A DNA stretch of 64,000 bases from NCBI RefSeq assembly GCF_003751605.1, contig NZ_RJVJ01000001.1, positions 4,464,001 through 4,528,000 on the forward strand, read 5' to 3'. This DNA comes from Kitasatospora cineracea. GTDB taxonomy: Bacteria; Actinomycetota; Actinomycetes; Streptomycetales; Streptomycetaceae. The first letter of the stretch is position 1; each line of letters starts with the position of its first letter. Of this stretch, positions 15,802-24,345 are shown piece by piece. The notes under the pieces were generated by a model. It had not been told where the DNA came from. It saw only the letters and a list, made by a program, of their open reading frames with translations, and searched no databases. A program made the translations under genes and the position numbers.

Positions 15802-16296
15802 TCACGGCCGGTGCAGCGGGGTGATCCGGTCGGTCCAGGCGCGCTGCTCGGGGGTGTCCGGCACGGCCAGGCCGCGGGCCCGGGCGATCCGGGCCCAGGT
15901 GTCGTCCGGGTCCGCGCCGGAGCGGACCAGGACGGCGGCCGCCAGCAGCGAGGAGCGGCCGATCCCGGCCCGGCAGTGCACCACCAGGTGGTCGCCCGCG
16001 GCCAGTCGCCGGGCCAACCCGTCCAGCACCGGCAGGACTTCGGACGGGGCGGGGACGGTGCGGTCCGGGATCGGGACGGCGGTGAAGCGCAGCCCGGCGG
16101 CGCGGGCGAGGGACGGCTCCGCGTCCAGTCCGAGTTCGGCGCACTCGGCCGGGGTGAGCGCGCTGACCAGCTCGCTCACCCCGAGGGCGGCCAGCGCCGC
16201 CAGCTCCTCCGCGAGCCAGTCGCCGCCGCGCGGCCGGGCCATGGTGCTGATCCGGCCGGGGCCGGACCGGTCGATCGTGAACAGGGTGGGACGCAT
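15802..16296 (-). CDS. Dual-specificity/tyrosine-type protein phosphatase
   Basis: 164 aa from the ATG at 16296 (an in-frame ATG at 16323 is possible). The active-site P-loop HCRAGIGRSS, with the CxxGxxR signature, is near residues 106-115, preceded by the WLAEELAALAALGVSELVS fold start and VPIPDRTVPAP, where the Asp may be the general acid. The length fits small cysteine phosphatases of the DSP/PTP class. No membrane segment. It is convergent with the formyltransferase gene; no partner kinase is next to it. Confidence 0.85.
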   Translation of the reverse strand: MRPTLFTIDRSGPGRISTMARPRGGDWLAEELAALAALGVSELVSALTPAECAELGLDAEPSLARAAGLRFTAVPIPDRTVPAPSEVLPVLDGLARRLAAGDHLVVHCRAGIGRSSLLAAAVLVRSGADPDDTWARIARARGLAVPDTPEQRAWTDRITPLHRP

Positions 16297-16571
16297 GGCG
16301 GGGCCGACCTCCGGGCGGGGCAAGGGCGTTCGGCCGCGCGGGAGGGCGTCGGCCGGTGCGGTGTGCTGCGGTGTGCTGCGGTGCGGTGCGATACCGGCCC
16401 GGCGGTCGGCAGGACAGCGGACCGGGGCGTCGGCAGCGGGGAACGGCAGCGGGGAACGGCCGACCGGACGGGCACGCGCGGACGGACGGGCGCGGCGGGC
16501 GGCGGGCGGTGCACCGAGGCTAGCACCACCCGCCGGGCGCGGGGAGGAGGGTCCGTTCGGGCCGGGGCCGT

Positions 16572-17222
16572 TCAGGACCGGGACGTGCCGAGGAAGCGCA
16601 GCACGGCCAGGACGCGGCGGTGGCCGCTGTCGGCGGCCGGGAGGTCGAGCTTGGCGAAGATGTTGTTGATGTGCTTGGCGACCGCGCTCTCACTGATCGT
16701 CAGGGTCTCCGCGATGCCGGTGTTGGAGTGCCCCTCCGCCATCAGGGCCAGGACGTCCCGTTCGCGCGGGGTCAGCCGTTCCAGCGGGTCGTTGCTGCGG
16801 CGCAGCAGCAGTTGGGCGACGACCTGCGGGTCCAGTGCGGTGCCGCCGCCGGCGACCCGGCGGACCGTCTCCACGAACTCCGTGACGTCGGCGACGCGCT
16901 GTTTGAGCAGGTAGCCGACGCCGCTGGTGTCGGCGGACAGCAGGTCGGCCGCGTAGCGCTCCTCGACGTACTGGGAGAGCAGCACCACCGCCGTCCCCGG
17001 CCGTCTGCGGCGGATCTCCAGGGCGGCGCGCACCCCCTCGTCGGTGAAGGAGGGCGGCATCCGGACGTCGACCAGGGCGAGTTCGGGCCGGTGCTGCTCG
17101 ACCGCCGCCAACAGGGACGGCGCGTCGTCGACTTCGGCGACGACCTGGAAGCCGCCCATCTCCAGGACCTTGACCAGGCCGACCCGGAGCAGCACCGAGT
17201 CCTCGGCGATCACCGCGCGCAC
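16572..17222 (-). CDS. NarL/FixJ-type response regulator
   Basis: 216 aa from a GTG at 17222, overlapping the histidine kinase stop by 13 nt. The receiver domain (1-125) has acidic pair E8-D9, phospho-acceptor Asp in LALVDVRMPP (about D54) and a Lys in YLLKQRV. The output domain has LTPRERDVLALMAEGHSNTGIAE and SESAVAKHINNIFAKL, the LuxR-type HTH (about 150-205). It is the partner of the overlapping kinase. Confidence 0.93.
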   Translation of the reverse strand: MRAVIAEDSVLLRVGLVKVLEMGGFQVVAEVDDAPSLLAAVEQHRPELALVDVRMPPSFTDEGVRAALEIRRRRPGTAVVLLSQYVEERYAADLLSADTSGVGYLLKQRVADVTEFVETVRRVAGGGTALDPQVVAQLLLRRSNDPLERLTPRERDVLALMAEGHSNTGIAETLTISESAVAKHINNIFAKLDLPAADSGHRRVLAVLRFLGTSRS

Positions 17223-18472
17223 GGCAGCTCCGCGGTCACGGTGGTGGGGCCGCCCACGGGGCTGCTGACGTGGAAGGAGCCGTCGATCGCGTCGACCCGT
17301 TTGGCCAGCCCGCCCAGCCCCGTTCCGGCGGAGGGGTCGGCGCCGCCGAGCCCGTCGTCCGTGACGTTCACCCGCAGCACCGCACCGACCTGTCTGACCG
17401 TCACCTCGGTGCGGGTCGCCCCGGCGTGCTTGATGACGTTGGACAGGGCCTCGGAGATCACGAAGTAGGCCACCGACTCCACGCCGGGCGGCACCCGTTC
17501 GTCGAGGTCGACCCGCAGGCGCACCGGCAGGGGGAGCCGGGCGGCCAGGCCGGACAGGGCCGCGTCGAGCCCGCGGTCCTCCAGCACGGCGGGGTGCAGC
17601 CCCCGTACCAGGTCGTTGAGTTCGGCGATCGCGTGTTTGGCCTCCAGGTGGGCTTCGGCGACCGCCGCGCGGGCCCCGGCGGGCAGGTCGGGGGTGGTGG
17701 CCAGGACCAGGCCGAGGTTGACGGCGAGCGAGACCAGCCGTTGCTGGGTGCCGTCGTGCAAGTCCCGTTCTATTCGGCGGCGTTCGGCGTCGACCGCCTC
17801 GATCAGGCCGGTGCGGCTCTCCGCCAGGTGCTCGACCCGCTGCTGGAGCCGTTGGGACCGGCTGGGGCCGAGCAGGGCCGCGGCCGCGCGCGACTCGCCC
17901 CGGGCGGTCGCGCCCGCCACCCAGGGCAGGGCGCCCAGCAGGAGCAGCCCGGCCAGCGTGTACCACGGCAGTTGCGTCGCGTACCCGAGCCAGCCCCGGC
18001 GGTCCCGCGCGGGCACCGACCAGGCCCAGCCGTAGGCGGTGGCACCGGCCAGGCCCGCGACGGCGGCGGCCAGCACCAGCAGCTCCGCGGCGGCCAGCAG
18101 CGGGCCGAGCAGCAGGTGGTAGCCGACCTGGCGCCAGGTCTGCGCCGAGGTCAGCCAGCGGAGCGCCTGCCGGGCCGCCACCGCCCACGACCACGGCTCG
18201 GCAGCGGGCGCCGAGGGCACCACGTCCACCCCGAGGAGGATGCGGTGGCGGACCCGCTGGACGGCCGTCACCAGCGGGGTGCCGAGCACGATCAGGAGGA
18301 CCGCCACCTGCAGGGCCGGTTTCCAGTGCCCCGTCCGGGCAGTGAACGTCGCGGCCCAGCCCCACACCGGGACCAGGGCCAGGTGCGGCAGGACGCCGGT
18401 GGCCAGGAAGCCGGCGTCGCGCCGCGCCCGCCGGGCCAGGAGTGCCGGGCGCCTCAGCCCGGGTCGAATCAT
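17210..18472 (-). CDS. Sensor histidine kinase (HisKA_3/NarX-DesK type)
   Basis: 420 aa from the ATG at 18472 (18523 also in frame). Two hydrophobic hairpins in the N-terminal half (about residues 25-70 and 120-185) form four membrane segments. The dimerisation box ERRRIERDLHDGTQQRLVSL carries the phospho-accepting His (about residue 236). HATPase features are SEALSNVIKHAGAT (N box) and DDGLGG, GTGLGGLAKRV (G boxes). It transfers phosphate to the overlapping downstream regulator. The IS element sits 97 bp upstream of its start and may have altered its promoter. Confidence 0.92.
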   Translation of the reverse strand: MIRPGLRRPALLARRARRDAGFLATGVLPHLALVPVWGWAATFTARTGHWKPALQVAVLLIVLGTPLVTAVQRVRHRILLGVDVVPSAPAAEPWSWAVAARQALRWLTSAQTWRQVGYHLLLGPLLAAAELLVLAAAVAGLAGATAYGWAWSVPARDRRGWLGYATQLPWYTLAGLLLLGALPWVAGATARGESRAAAALLGPSRSQRLQQRVEHLAESRTGLIEAVDAERRRIERDLHDGTQQRLVSLAVNLGLVLATTPDLPAGARAAVAEAHLEAKHAIAELNDLVRGLHPAVLEDRGLDAALSGLAARLPLPVRLRVDLDERVPPGVESVAYFVISEALSNVIKHAGATRTEVTVRQVGAVLRVNVTDDGLGGADPSAGTGLGGLAKRVDAIDGSFHVSSPVGGPTTVTAELPCAR

Positions 18473-18568
18473 CACAGCTCGACGGTAGGTCACCGCCGCA
18501 GGAGCACACCATGAAGCCCGCACCCGACTTCATGGTGAACCCTGCACCACCCCGCACCACCCCGCTCA

Positions 18569-19560
18569 GAAAGTGTTGGGTAACTGATCAGCTGCTTGGT
18601 GTGATGGGTTGGCGGTGATCGTTGTGGTCGGGTGTCCGCGATGATCGCCGCCATGTGCGTCTGTGCCTGTAAGCCTTCGTACGACTCGTCGTTGACGGAT
18701 GCCCAGTGGGCGGTGATCGAGCCGCTGCTGCCGGTGCGGGACCCGAGCCGGGGCGGCCGCCCGTTGAAGTTCCCGCGTCGGCTGGTCGTGGACACGGTGT
18801 TGTACGTCCTGGTCAGCGGGTGCGCGTGGAGGCTGGTCCCGCACGATCTCGTGCCGTGGGATGCGGCCTACCGCTGGTTTCGCGGCTGGACGGCGGACGG
18901 GACGTGGGAGCGGGTCCACGACGCGCTGCGCGAGCGGGTGCGGGTGGCGGACGGGCGGGACCCGCAGCCCTCGGCGGCGGTGCTGGACTCGCAGTCGGCC
19001 CGCAGCCACCAGGGTGGGCAGGCGGTCGGCTACGACGCGGGCAAGCGGGTGCGCGGCCGCAAGCGGCACCTGCTGGTGGACACCTGCGGACTCGTCCTGC
19101 GGGCGGTGGTGCACTCAGCGTCCGTCCAGGATCGGGCGGGCGCGAAGCTGGTCCTCGGTGGGATACGCGACCTGTTCCCGCAGGTCGGGCTGGTCTGGGT
19201 CGACGGCGGCTACGTGAACGCGGTCGACGCGGGCCTGGTGGGCTGGGCGGCGGAGCGCGAGGGCGTCCAGATCGTGGCAGTGCCCCGCAACGCGGATGTG
19301 AAAGGCTTCCGGGTACTGCCCCGCAGGTGGGTGGTGGAGCGGACATTCTCCTGGCTGGGACGGTGCAGACGGCTGGCGAGGGACTACGAGCGCAAGACCG
19401 CGCACGCCGAAGCGATGATCAAGGTCGCCATGATCCGCCTCATGGCCGCCCGCCTCGCCGGCGAGACGATCGAGCCCCACGGCCCCATCGAGACCGAAGC
19501 AGCCCGCCGCCTCGCCGACGACCTCAAGAACGAGTAATCACCCAATTACCCAACACTTTC
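18569..19560 (+). mobile_element. IS5-family insertion sequence (992 bp, IS1031-like)
   Basis: Terminal inverted repeats begin GAAAGTGTTGGGTAA on the left (18569) and, reverse-complemented, on the right (ending 19560). The element is flanked by a 3-bp direct duplication TCA (18566-18568 and 19561-19563), fitting the TNA target of the IS1031 group. It holds one full transposase gene and no passenger genes. Intact ends, duplication and DDE triad suggest a recent or still mobile copy. Confidence 0.9.
18632..19537 (+). CDS. IS5-family DDE transposase
   Basis: 301 aa from GTG 18632; ATGs at 18641 and 18653 are alternatives. The N-terminal DUF4096-type region reads SSLTDAQWAVIEPLLPV and GGRPLKFPRRLVVDTVLYVL. 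The catalytic triad is visible: D119 in AVLDSQSARS, D191 in VWVDGGYVNA, E236 in RWVVERTFSWLGRCRRL, the last also being the IS5-family YREK-like region. The frame is not broken, so the enzyme should be active. It fills nearly the whole element. Confidence 0.95.
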   Translation: MSAMIAAMCVCACKPSYDSSLTDAQWAVIEPLLPVRDPSRGGRPLKFPRRLVVDTVLYVLVSGCAWRLVPHDLVPWDAAYRWFRGWTADGTWERVHDALRERVRVADGRDPQPSAAVLDSQSARSHQGGQAVGYDAGKRVRGRKRHLLVDTCGLVLRAVVHSASVQDRAGAKLVLGGIRDLFPQVGLVWVDGGYVNAVDAGLVGWAAEREGVQIVAVPRNADVKGFRVLPRRWVVERTFSWLGRCRRLARDYERKTAHAEAMIKVAMIRLMAARLAGETIEPHGPIETEAARRLADDLKNE

Positions 19561-19674
19561 TCAGCCGCTGCTCGGTCCCGCTCAGCCGCTGCTCGGACCC
19601 GCCCGGCCGCCGCCGGGCCCGGGACCACCCCCCTCCGCCGGGCCCGGGACCACCCCCCTCCGCCGGGCCCGGGC
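19561..19674. repeat. Short tandem repeats beside the IS right end
   Basis: Two copies of TCAGCCGCTGCTCGG and then CGCCGGGCCCGGGACCACCC-type units repeat between the IS and the end of the TetR gene. The GC-rich palindromic GGGCCCGGG cores could also terminate the TetR transcript. No coding capacity is apparent. Confidence 0.6.
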
Positions 19675-20421
19675 TCAGCCCCCGCCGGGCCCGGCGGTGC
19701 GCTCGACCAGCCCCTGGAGGCCGTCCAGCACGCAGGCCAGCCCGAAGGCGAGCGGGTCCGCCGGAGCGGGGGCGAAGGCCCCGGCCGCGGCGGCGCGGGT
19801 GAGCGCGGGGAAGCGGTCGGCGTGCCGGGCCAGTTGGTCGGCGGTGAGCCGGTCCCACTCCCGGTCGCCCTCCTCGGTGCGGTCCAGGGACTCCTGGGTG
19901 AGGCTGCGCACCAGGCTGAGCACCAGGATCGCGGCGTCGTGCCGCTGCCGGGCGTCGAGCCCGGTGGGTTCGAGGGCGGCCAGCGCGCCGTCCAGCCAGG
20001 CCACTTGGCGCGGGCCCATGGCGTGCCGGCGCAGGCCGGTCGCGGTCAGGATCCAGGGGTGGGCGCGGTAGACGTCCCAACAGGCGCGGGCCCAGACCTC
20101 CAGGCGGGGCCGCCAGCCGCCCGGCACCGCGTCGAGGGCGGGCGGGTCGCCGAGCACGGTGTCGACCATCAGGTCGACGAGGTCGGGCTTGCCGGGGACG
20201 TAGCGGTAGAGCGCCATCGTGGTGACCCCGAGGGCCTCGGCGACCCGCTGCATCGAGAGCGCCTCCAGCCCTTCGGCGTCGGCGACCGCGACGCCGTGCC
20301 GGGCCACCTCGGCGGGCGTGAACTTCGGCCTGGGCCCGCGCCGGGGACGCTCCTCGGCCTCGCCCCACAGCAGCGCCAGGCTGACGTTCGGGTCCCGCTG
20401 GCTCTCCTTGTTCGCCGGCAC
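19675..20421 (-). CDS. TetR family regulator with C-terminal TetR_C_1-like domain
   Basis: 248 aa from the GTG at 20421, with AGGAGG 9 nt upstream; longer in-frame starts would lie in the operator. The HTH region reads GVAVADAEGLEALSMQRVAEAL and GVTTMALYRYVPGKPDLVDLM in consecutive parts near residues 40-85. The C-terminal domain (90-245) with WARACWDVYRAHPW resembles the Tet-repressor-like C-terminal family of actinobacterial drug regulators. It is divergent from an alpha/beta hydrolase with two related palindromes between, so probably represses that hydrolase and itself. Confidence 0.92.
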   Translation of the reverse strand: MPANKESQRDPNVSLALLWGEAEERPRRGPRPKFTPAEVARHGVAVADAEGLEALSMQRVAEALGVTTMALYRYVPGKPDLVDLMVDTVLGDPPALDAVPGGWRPRLEVWARACWDVYRAHPWILTATGLRRHAMGPRQVAWLDGALAALEPTGLDARQRHDAAILVLSLVRSLTQESLDRTEEGDREWDRLTADQLARHADRFPALTRAAAAGAFAPAPADPLAFGLACVLDGLQGLVERTAGPGGG

Positions 20422-20509
20422 GCGACCGGCCTCCTCTCCGTCCGGGCCGCGGGCGGTCGGCCGGGTGCCGCCGGCCGTCCGACCGCGGTGTTGCCAACCG
20501 CCCGACAAC

Positions 20510-20552
20510 TGCGTATAACTTACACAGTAATCAGCTGTGTATGACATACACA
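20510..20552. promoter_or_regulatory. Two palindromic operators between TetR and hydrolase genes
   Basis: TGTGTATGACATACACA (20536-20552) is a near-perfect 17-bp palindrome. TGCGTATAACTTACACA (20510-20526) is a weaker copy 26 bp away. Both lie in a short AT-rich island between the divergent starts, where the promoters must be, and are the likely TetR sites. Confidence 0.8.
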
Positions 20553-20582
20553 GTTAACGGACCCGCATCCCCGGAGACCCGC

Positions 20583-21650
20583 GTGCTCATCGCCGCCGCC
20601 CTCACCGCCACCGCCGCCGCGACCCCCGTCGCCGGACTCCTCGCCCACCGCGCCGCCGTCCGGGCCGGCCGCGCCCGCGACCTGCGCATCGACACCGGAC
20701 GGGGCGTCGACGAGAGCTGCTTCGCCCCGATCGGCGGCCTCGACCAGTGGCTCTCGATCCGCGGCCAGGACCGCGCCAACCCCGTCCTGCTGGAACTGCA
20801 CGGCGGCCCCGGCTCCTCCAACGCCGTCCTCGCCCACCTCTCCCGCGCCTGGGAGCGCCACGTCACCCTGGTCCGCTGGGACATGCGCGGCACCGGCAAG
20901 ACCCTGCGCCGCTCCGGCGCCGACGGCCAGAGCGAACTCACCTTCGACCGGCTGCTGAAGGACGCCGTCGAGGTGATCGAGCACGTCCGCGCCCGCCTCG
21001 GCGTCACCCGGGTCGTCCTGCTGGGCTGCTCCTTCGGCAGCGCCCTCGGCCTGCGGATCGCCCGCAGCCGCCCCGACCTGGTCTCCGCCTACGTCGGCGC
21101 CGACCAGAAGGTCTTCGACGGCGGCCGCGACACCACCGACTACCACGACCTGCTGGAGCGCCTCGACCGGGCCGGCAAGAAGAAGGAGGCCGCCGCCGTC
21201 CGGGCGGCGGGACCCGACCAACGGGCCTGGAGCGCCGAGCAGTTCGCCCACTTCAACCGCTTCGCCGCCGCCACCGACCCGTACACCTTCGCCGCGATGA
21301 AGTCCGTGGTGACGAAGTCGCTCTGGTACTCCCCGCTGCACTCCCTGCCCGAGCTCGGCACCTTCTTCAGGAGCTTCCTGGTCTCCGCCGCCGTCCTCCC
21401 CGGCACCGCCGCCCTCGACGACCACGCCGACGGCACCCGCTTCGACGTCCCCTTCTTCCTCGTCCAGGGCGCCCGCGACCTGGTCAACACCCCCGCCCGC
21501 GCCCGCGCCTTCTACGACCGGGTCCAGGCCCCCGCCAAGTCCTTCACCCTGATCGAGGAAGCCGGCCACTTCGCCGCCTACCGCCGCCCCGACCTCTTCC
21601 TCGACCTCCTGCGCACCACCGTCCTGCCCGCCCTCCCCGCCACCCGGTGA
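20583..21650 (+). CDS. Alpha/beta hydrolase (proline iminopeptidase-like), N-terminal membrane segment
   Basis: 355 aa from the GTG at 20583 (GGAGA upstream). The ATG at 20541 is in frame but inside the palindromic operator. An N-terminal hydrophobic stretch LIAAALTATAAATPVAGLL may anchor or export the protein. The hydrolase fold has oxyanion HGGPGSS, nucleophile elbow GCSFGS (Ser), and a late His in EEAGHFAAYRRP; the acid is probably in GARDLVNTPA. HGGPGSS and WDMRGTGKT are hallmarks of the prolyl iminopeptidase (S33) group. The substrate is unknown. Regulated by the divergent TetR. Confidence 0.88.
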   Translation: MLIAAALTATAAATPVAGLLAHRAAVRAGRARDLRIDTGRGVDESCFAPIGGLDQWLSIRGQDRANPVLLELHGGPGSSNAVLAHLSRAWERHVTLVRWDMRGTGKTLRRSGADGQSELTFDRLLKDAVEVIEHVRARLGVTRVVLLGCSFGSALGLRIARSRPDLVSAYVGADQKVFDGGRDTTDYHDLLERLDRAGKKKEAAAVRAAGPDQRAWSAEQFAHFNRFAAATDPYTFAAMKSVVTKSLWYSPLHSLPELGTFFRSFLVSAAVLPGTAALDDHADGTRFDVPFFLVQGARDLVNTPARARAFYDRVQAPAKSFTLIEEAGHFAAYRRPDLFLDLLRTTVLPALPATR

Positions 21651-21678
21651 GTCCCGGCGGACGGCGGGTGTCCGGGCG

Positions 21679-22266
21679 GTGGAGAACGGGAATCCCCGAC
21701 GCATGCGAGGCGAACGGACGTCCTGGGCCCGGGCGGTGGCGGAGAGCGAGCTCGCGGCGCCGCTGCCCCGCCGCTGGGCGCACACCCGGGGTGTGGCGGA
21801 CCGGGCGGTCCGACTCGAAGGGATCCTGGGTCGGCGGAGCGGACTCCTGGTCCGAGCGGCCCTGCTGCACGACGTGGGCTACGCACCGAGGCTGGCGGCG
21901 ACGGGCTTCCACCCGCTCGACGGCGCGCGTTTCCTCCGCGACGTCCACGGGGCGGATGATCAGCTCACGCGGCTGGTGGCGAATCACTCGTTCGCGCTGC
22001 TCGAAGCCGAGGAGCGCGGCCACCGGGAGGCACTGGAGGCGGAGTTCCCGCTGCTGGAGGACCAGCTCCTGGTCGACGCCCTGGTGTGGTGCGACATGAC
22101 GACGACGCCCGACGGCGCCTTGACCACGGCCGAGGCGCGCGTGGTGGAGATCCTCGGCCGCTACGGGGCGGAGAGCGTGGTGGGGCGGTTCGTCCGTCGG
22201 GCGTCTCCGGAGATCTTCGCGGCCGTGGCGCGGGTGGAGGCGGCGTTGGCGGTTCAGCCCAAGTAG
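21679..22266 (+). CDS. HD-domain phosphohydrolase-like protein
   Basis: 195 aa; GTG 21679 or ATG 21703. The metal-binding HD pattern is present: RWAHTRGVADRA (first His), LLHDVGYAP (His-Asp), FHPLDGARFL and a later D in VWCDMTT. Such proteins hydrolyse phosphate from nucleotides or act in (p)ppGpp-like turnover; the exact substrate is not readable. It ends 13 nt inside the convergent Nudix gene. Confidence 0.85.
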   Translation: MENGNPRRMRGERTSWARAVAESELAAPLPRRWAHTRGVADRAVRLEGILGRRSGLLVRAALLHDVGYAPRLAATGFHPLDGARFLRDVHGADDQLTRLVANHSFALLEAEERGHREALEAEFPLLEDQLLVDALVWCDMTTTPDGALTTAEARVVEILGRYGAESVVGRFVRRASPEIFAAVARVEAALAVQPK

Positions 22267-22721
22267 GGGTAGGTACCCGCGAGGTAGTCGCCGATCTGCT
22301 GGCGCATGCTGGGGTGGATGTCGTACCGGTCGAGGTCGTCGGGCCGGACGAAGCACACGCCGTCGGCCTCGTCGTTGATCGTGGGTTCGCCGCCGACGGG
22401 GCGACCGATGTAGGTGTTCTCGTACTGCTGGCGGATCTCGCCGTCGGTGTAGGCGACGACGTGGTTCGGGTTGGTGTAGACGCCGAGGAAGCCGGTGATC
22501 TCGGCGACGATGCCGGTCTCCTCCAGGCATTCGCGGACCGCGCACTGGGCGGCGGTCTCCCCGATGTCCTGGGCACCGCCGGGCAGCGCCCACTGGCCGG
22601 TGTCGCGGCGGCGCTGCAGCAGGACGGCGCCGGTGCCGTCGACGACGAGCAGGTTGCTGGCGGGGACGAGGGTGTTGGCCTTGGGGGCGTTCGGGTCGTG
22701 GTAGTACTCAGTCCTGCCCAC
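22254..22721 (-). CDS. Nudix hydrolase
   Basis: 155 aa. The Nudix box runs from GGAQDIGETAAQCAVRE to CLEETGI near residues 48-71 and keeps every consensus position (G-x5-E-x7-R-E-x2-E-E-x-G). Preceding LQRRRDTGQWALPGG matches dNTP/ADP-ribose pyrophosphatase members. The start ATG at 22721 overlaps the upstream HTH gene by 14 nt, so the two form an operon. The 13-nt convergent overlap with the HD gene means the two transcripts are antisense at their ends. Confidence 0.93.
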   Translation of the reverse strand: MGRTEYYHDPNAPKANTLVPASNLLVVDGTGAVLLQRRRDTGQWALPGGAQDIGETAAQCAVRECLEETGIVAEITGFLGVYTNPNHVVAYTDGEIRQQYENTYIGRPVGGEPTINDEADGVCFVRPDDLDRYDIHPSMRQQIGDYLAGTYPYLG

Positions 22722-23490
22722 GGGCGGGGCTCCCTTCCTGGTCGGGCCGCCAGGGCCGTGACCGGGCCCAGACCGCTTCGAAGCTCTGAACGTAGTGGTC
22801 GAACCAGTCGGCGGGCTCGACCCGCCTGAGGTGGAACAGGGGGTTGGCGCTGGCCGGTTGGCCGAAGACGTGCGGGTTGACCAACAGGTCGTCGTCGTAG
22901 CGGAACAGGGAGCTGTACAGCGTGGTGTCGTGCAGCCGGACCTCGCAGCTGTTCCCGGGTCCGAGCGGACGGTAGTAGGTCAGGGAGGCGCGGATCTTGG
23001 CGGCGAGGGCGTCGCCGATGCCCTCCTCGCGGCCCCGGACGGCGGCGGCCCGCCCGCCGGGGTCGCCGAAGCACAGCCGGACCCGGACGCCGTCGGCGGC
23101 CCGTTCGGCGAGCATCTCCGCGACGCGCGGGTTGGACTGGGCGAAGAACGTCCCGGAGAAGACCAGGACGTCGATCTGCCGCCGGGCCTCCCGCAGCAGG
23201 GTCAGCCAGGTCTCGCGGGGCACACTGGCCCGGTTCTGGTGAATGCCGACGAGTTCGGTGCCAGGCCCGCCGGTCGGTCGACCCGCCTGCGACCGGAGGT
23301 CCGGCCAGAGGAACGCCTCCTCTGCGCGCAGGAATTCGGCGGCGCGGAAACGGTGCCTCGGGTGGGGCACGCGTCCGCCGAGCCAGCGGCCGACGGTCTT
23401 GGGATCCACCTCGCAGGCTTCGGCCAGCGTCTCGGGCCGGATGCCCCGTTGGGCCAACACGGAGTGGAGTCGCTCGTTCACGGAGGTCAT
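22708..23490 (-). CDS. HTH (Xre-like) protein with C-terminal PLD-like domain
   Basis: 260 aa from the ATG at 23490. Residues about 10-45 form a helix-turn-helix (ETLAEACEVDPKTVGRWLGG). The rest (about 95-255) resembles the phospholipase-D-like fold found after HTH domains in actinobacteria: QIDVLVFSGTFFAQSNP, GVRVRLCFGDPGG, and CEVRLHDTTLYSSLFRYDDD. The second corresponds to the HxK region but lacks the lysine, so catalysis is doubtful and ligand sensing is likely. It overlaps the Nudix gene; the pair recurs as a functional unit in streptomycetes as far as I recall. Confidence 0.8.
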   Translation of the reverse strand: MTSVNERLHSVLAQRGIRPETLAEACEVDPKTVGRWLGGRVPHPRHRFRAAEFLRAEEAFLWPDLRSQAGRPTGGPGTELVGIHQNRASVPRETWLTLLREARRQIDVLVFSGTFFAQSNPRVAEMLAERAADGVRVRLCFGDPGGRAAAVRGREEGIGDALAAKIRASLTYYRPLGPGNSCEVRLHDTTLYSSLFRYDDDLLVNPHVFGQPASANPLFHLRRVEPADWFDHYVQSFEAVWARSRPWRPDQEGSPARGQD

Positions 23491-23542
23491 ACAAGCGGAG
23501 CCGGGTGCGGCGGTGCAAGGACCTCCGGGCGCGCTGGCCGGG

Positions 23543-23569
23543 TTGACGCCCCGTCAAGGTGCTTACGCT
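23543..23569 (+). promoter_or_regulatory. Possible promoter with embedded palindrome upstream of the HAD gene
   Basis: TTGACG-CCC-CGTCAA (23543-23557) is a 6-bp-arm palindrome covering a -35-like TTGACG. TACGCT (23564-23569) could be the -10, but the spacer is only 15 bp. It would give a nearly leaderless message starting close to the ATG at 23576. Confidence 0.3.
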
Positions 23570-23575
23570 GGCGGC

Positions 23576-24271
23576 ATGCAGCTCATCGTCCTGTGGGACA
23601 TCGACCACACCCTCATCGAGAACGCCGGGGTGAGCAAGGAGATCTACGCCGCCGCGTTCACCGCGCTGACCGGGGCCCCGCCGGTCACGGGAGCGTCGAC
23701 GCAGGGCCGCACCGACCGCCTGATCATGCGGGAGATGTTCCGCGGGCACGGCCTCCCGGAGCCCGGCTGGCCGGCCGTCGAGGCGGCCCTCACCAGGGCG
23801 GGGGAGGAACGGGCGGAAGGACTGCGCCGGCGCGGCACGGCGCTGCCCGGGGCGTTCGACGCGCTGGCGGCGGCGTCCTCGCGGGACGGCTGGGTGTCCT
23901 CGGTGCTGACCGGCAACATCGCGGCCAACGCCCGGGTGAAGCTGTCGGCCTTCGGCCTGGACGGGCTGCTGGACCTCGCGGTCGGGGCCTACGGCGCCGA
24001 CGCGGAGCAGCGGCCCGACCTGGTCGCCGTCGCCCGCCGACGGGTCCGGCGCCACCGTGGACTGCCCGCTGACGCCCCGGTCGTCCTGGTGGGCGACACG
24101 CCACGGGACGTGGAGGCGGCGCTCGCCACGGGTTCCGGGATCGTCGCGGTTGCCTCCGGCGTCCACGGCCGGGACGAACTCGCGGTGGCGGGCGCCCCGG
24201 TGGTGCTGCCGGACCTGTCGGACACGGCCGGTCTCCTCGCCCTGCTGGAAAACGTCCCGGGACGTCCCTGA
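23576..24271 (+). CDS. HAD-superfamily phosphatase (phosphoglycolate phosphatase-like)
   Basis: 231 aa from the ATG at 23576. HAD motif I is WDIDHTLIENAG (nucleophile and acid Asp at 9 and 11), motif II SSVLTGNIAANARVKL with the Thr, and motif IV VLVGDTPRDVEAALATG. A helical cap (about 20-90) follows the C1 pattern. These enzymes remove phosphate from small metabolites. No Shine-Dalgarno is clear, consistent with leaderless expression. It starts a run of co-directional genes that includes a kinase-like protein and a nucleotidyltransferase. Confidence 0.88.
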   Translation: MQLIVLWDIDHTLIENAGVSKEIYAAAFTALTGAPPVTGASTQGRTDRLIMREMFRGHGLPEPGWPAVEAALTRAGEERAEGLRRRGTALPGAFDALAAASSRDGWVSSVLTGNIAANARVKLSAFGLDGLLDLAVGAYGADAEQRPDLVAVARRRVRRHRGLPADAPVVLVGDTPRDVEAALATGSGIVAVASGVHGRDELAVAGAPVVLPDLSDTAGLLALLENVPGRP

Positions 24272-24345
24272 ACCGTCCGCGAACGCGGTGGTGAGGTCCG
24301 CGCGCCCTCCGGGACCATCGGGTTCCCGAGGAAAGGCGCGTGCGG

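Noticed and set aside
14480..16669. 729-codon plus-strand open frame
   Set aside because: Arg/Pro-rich translation opposite or out of phase with the formyltransferase and phosphatase genes.
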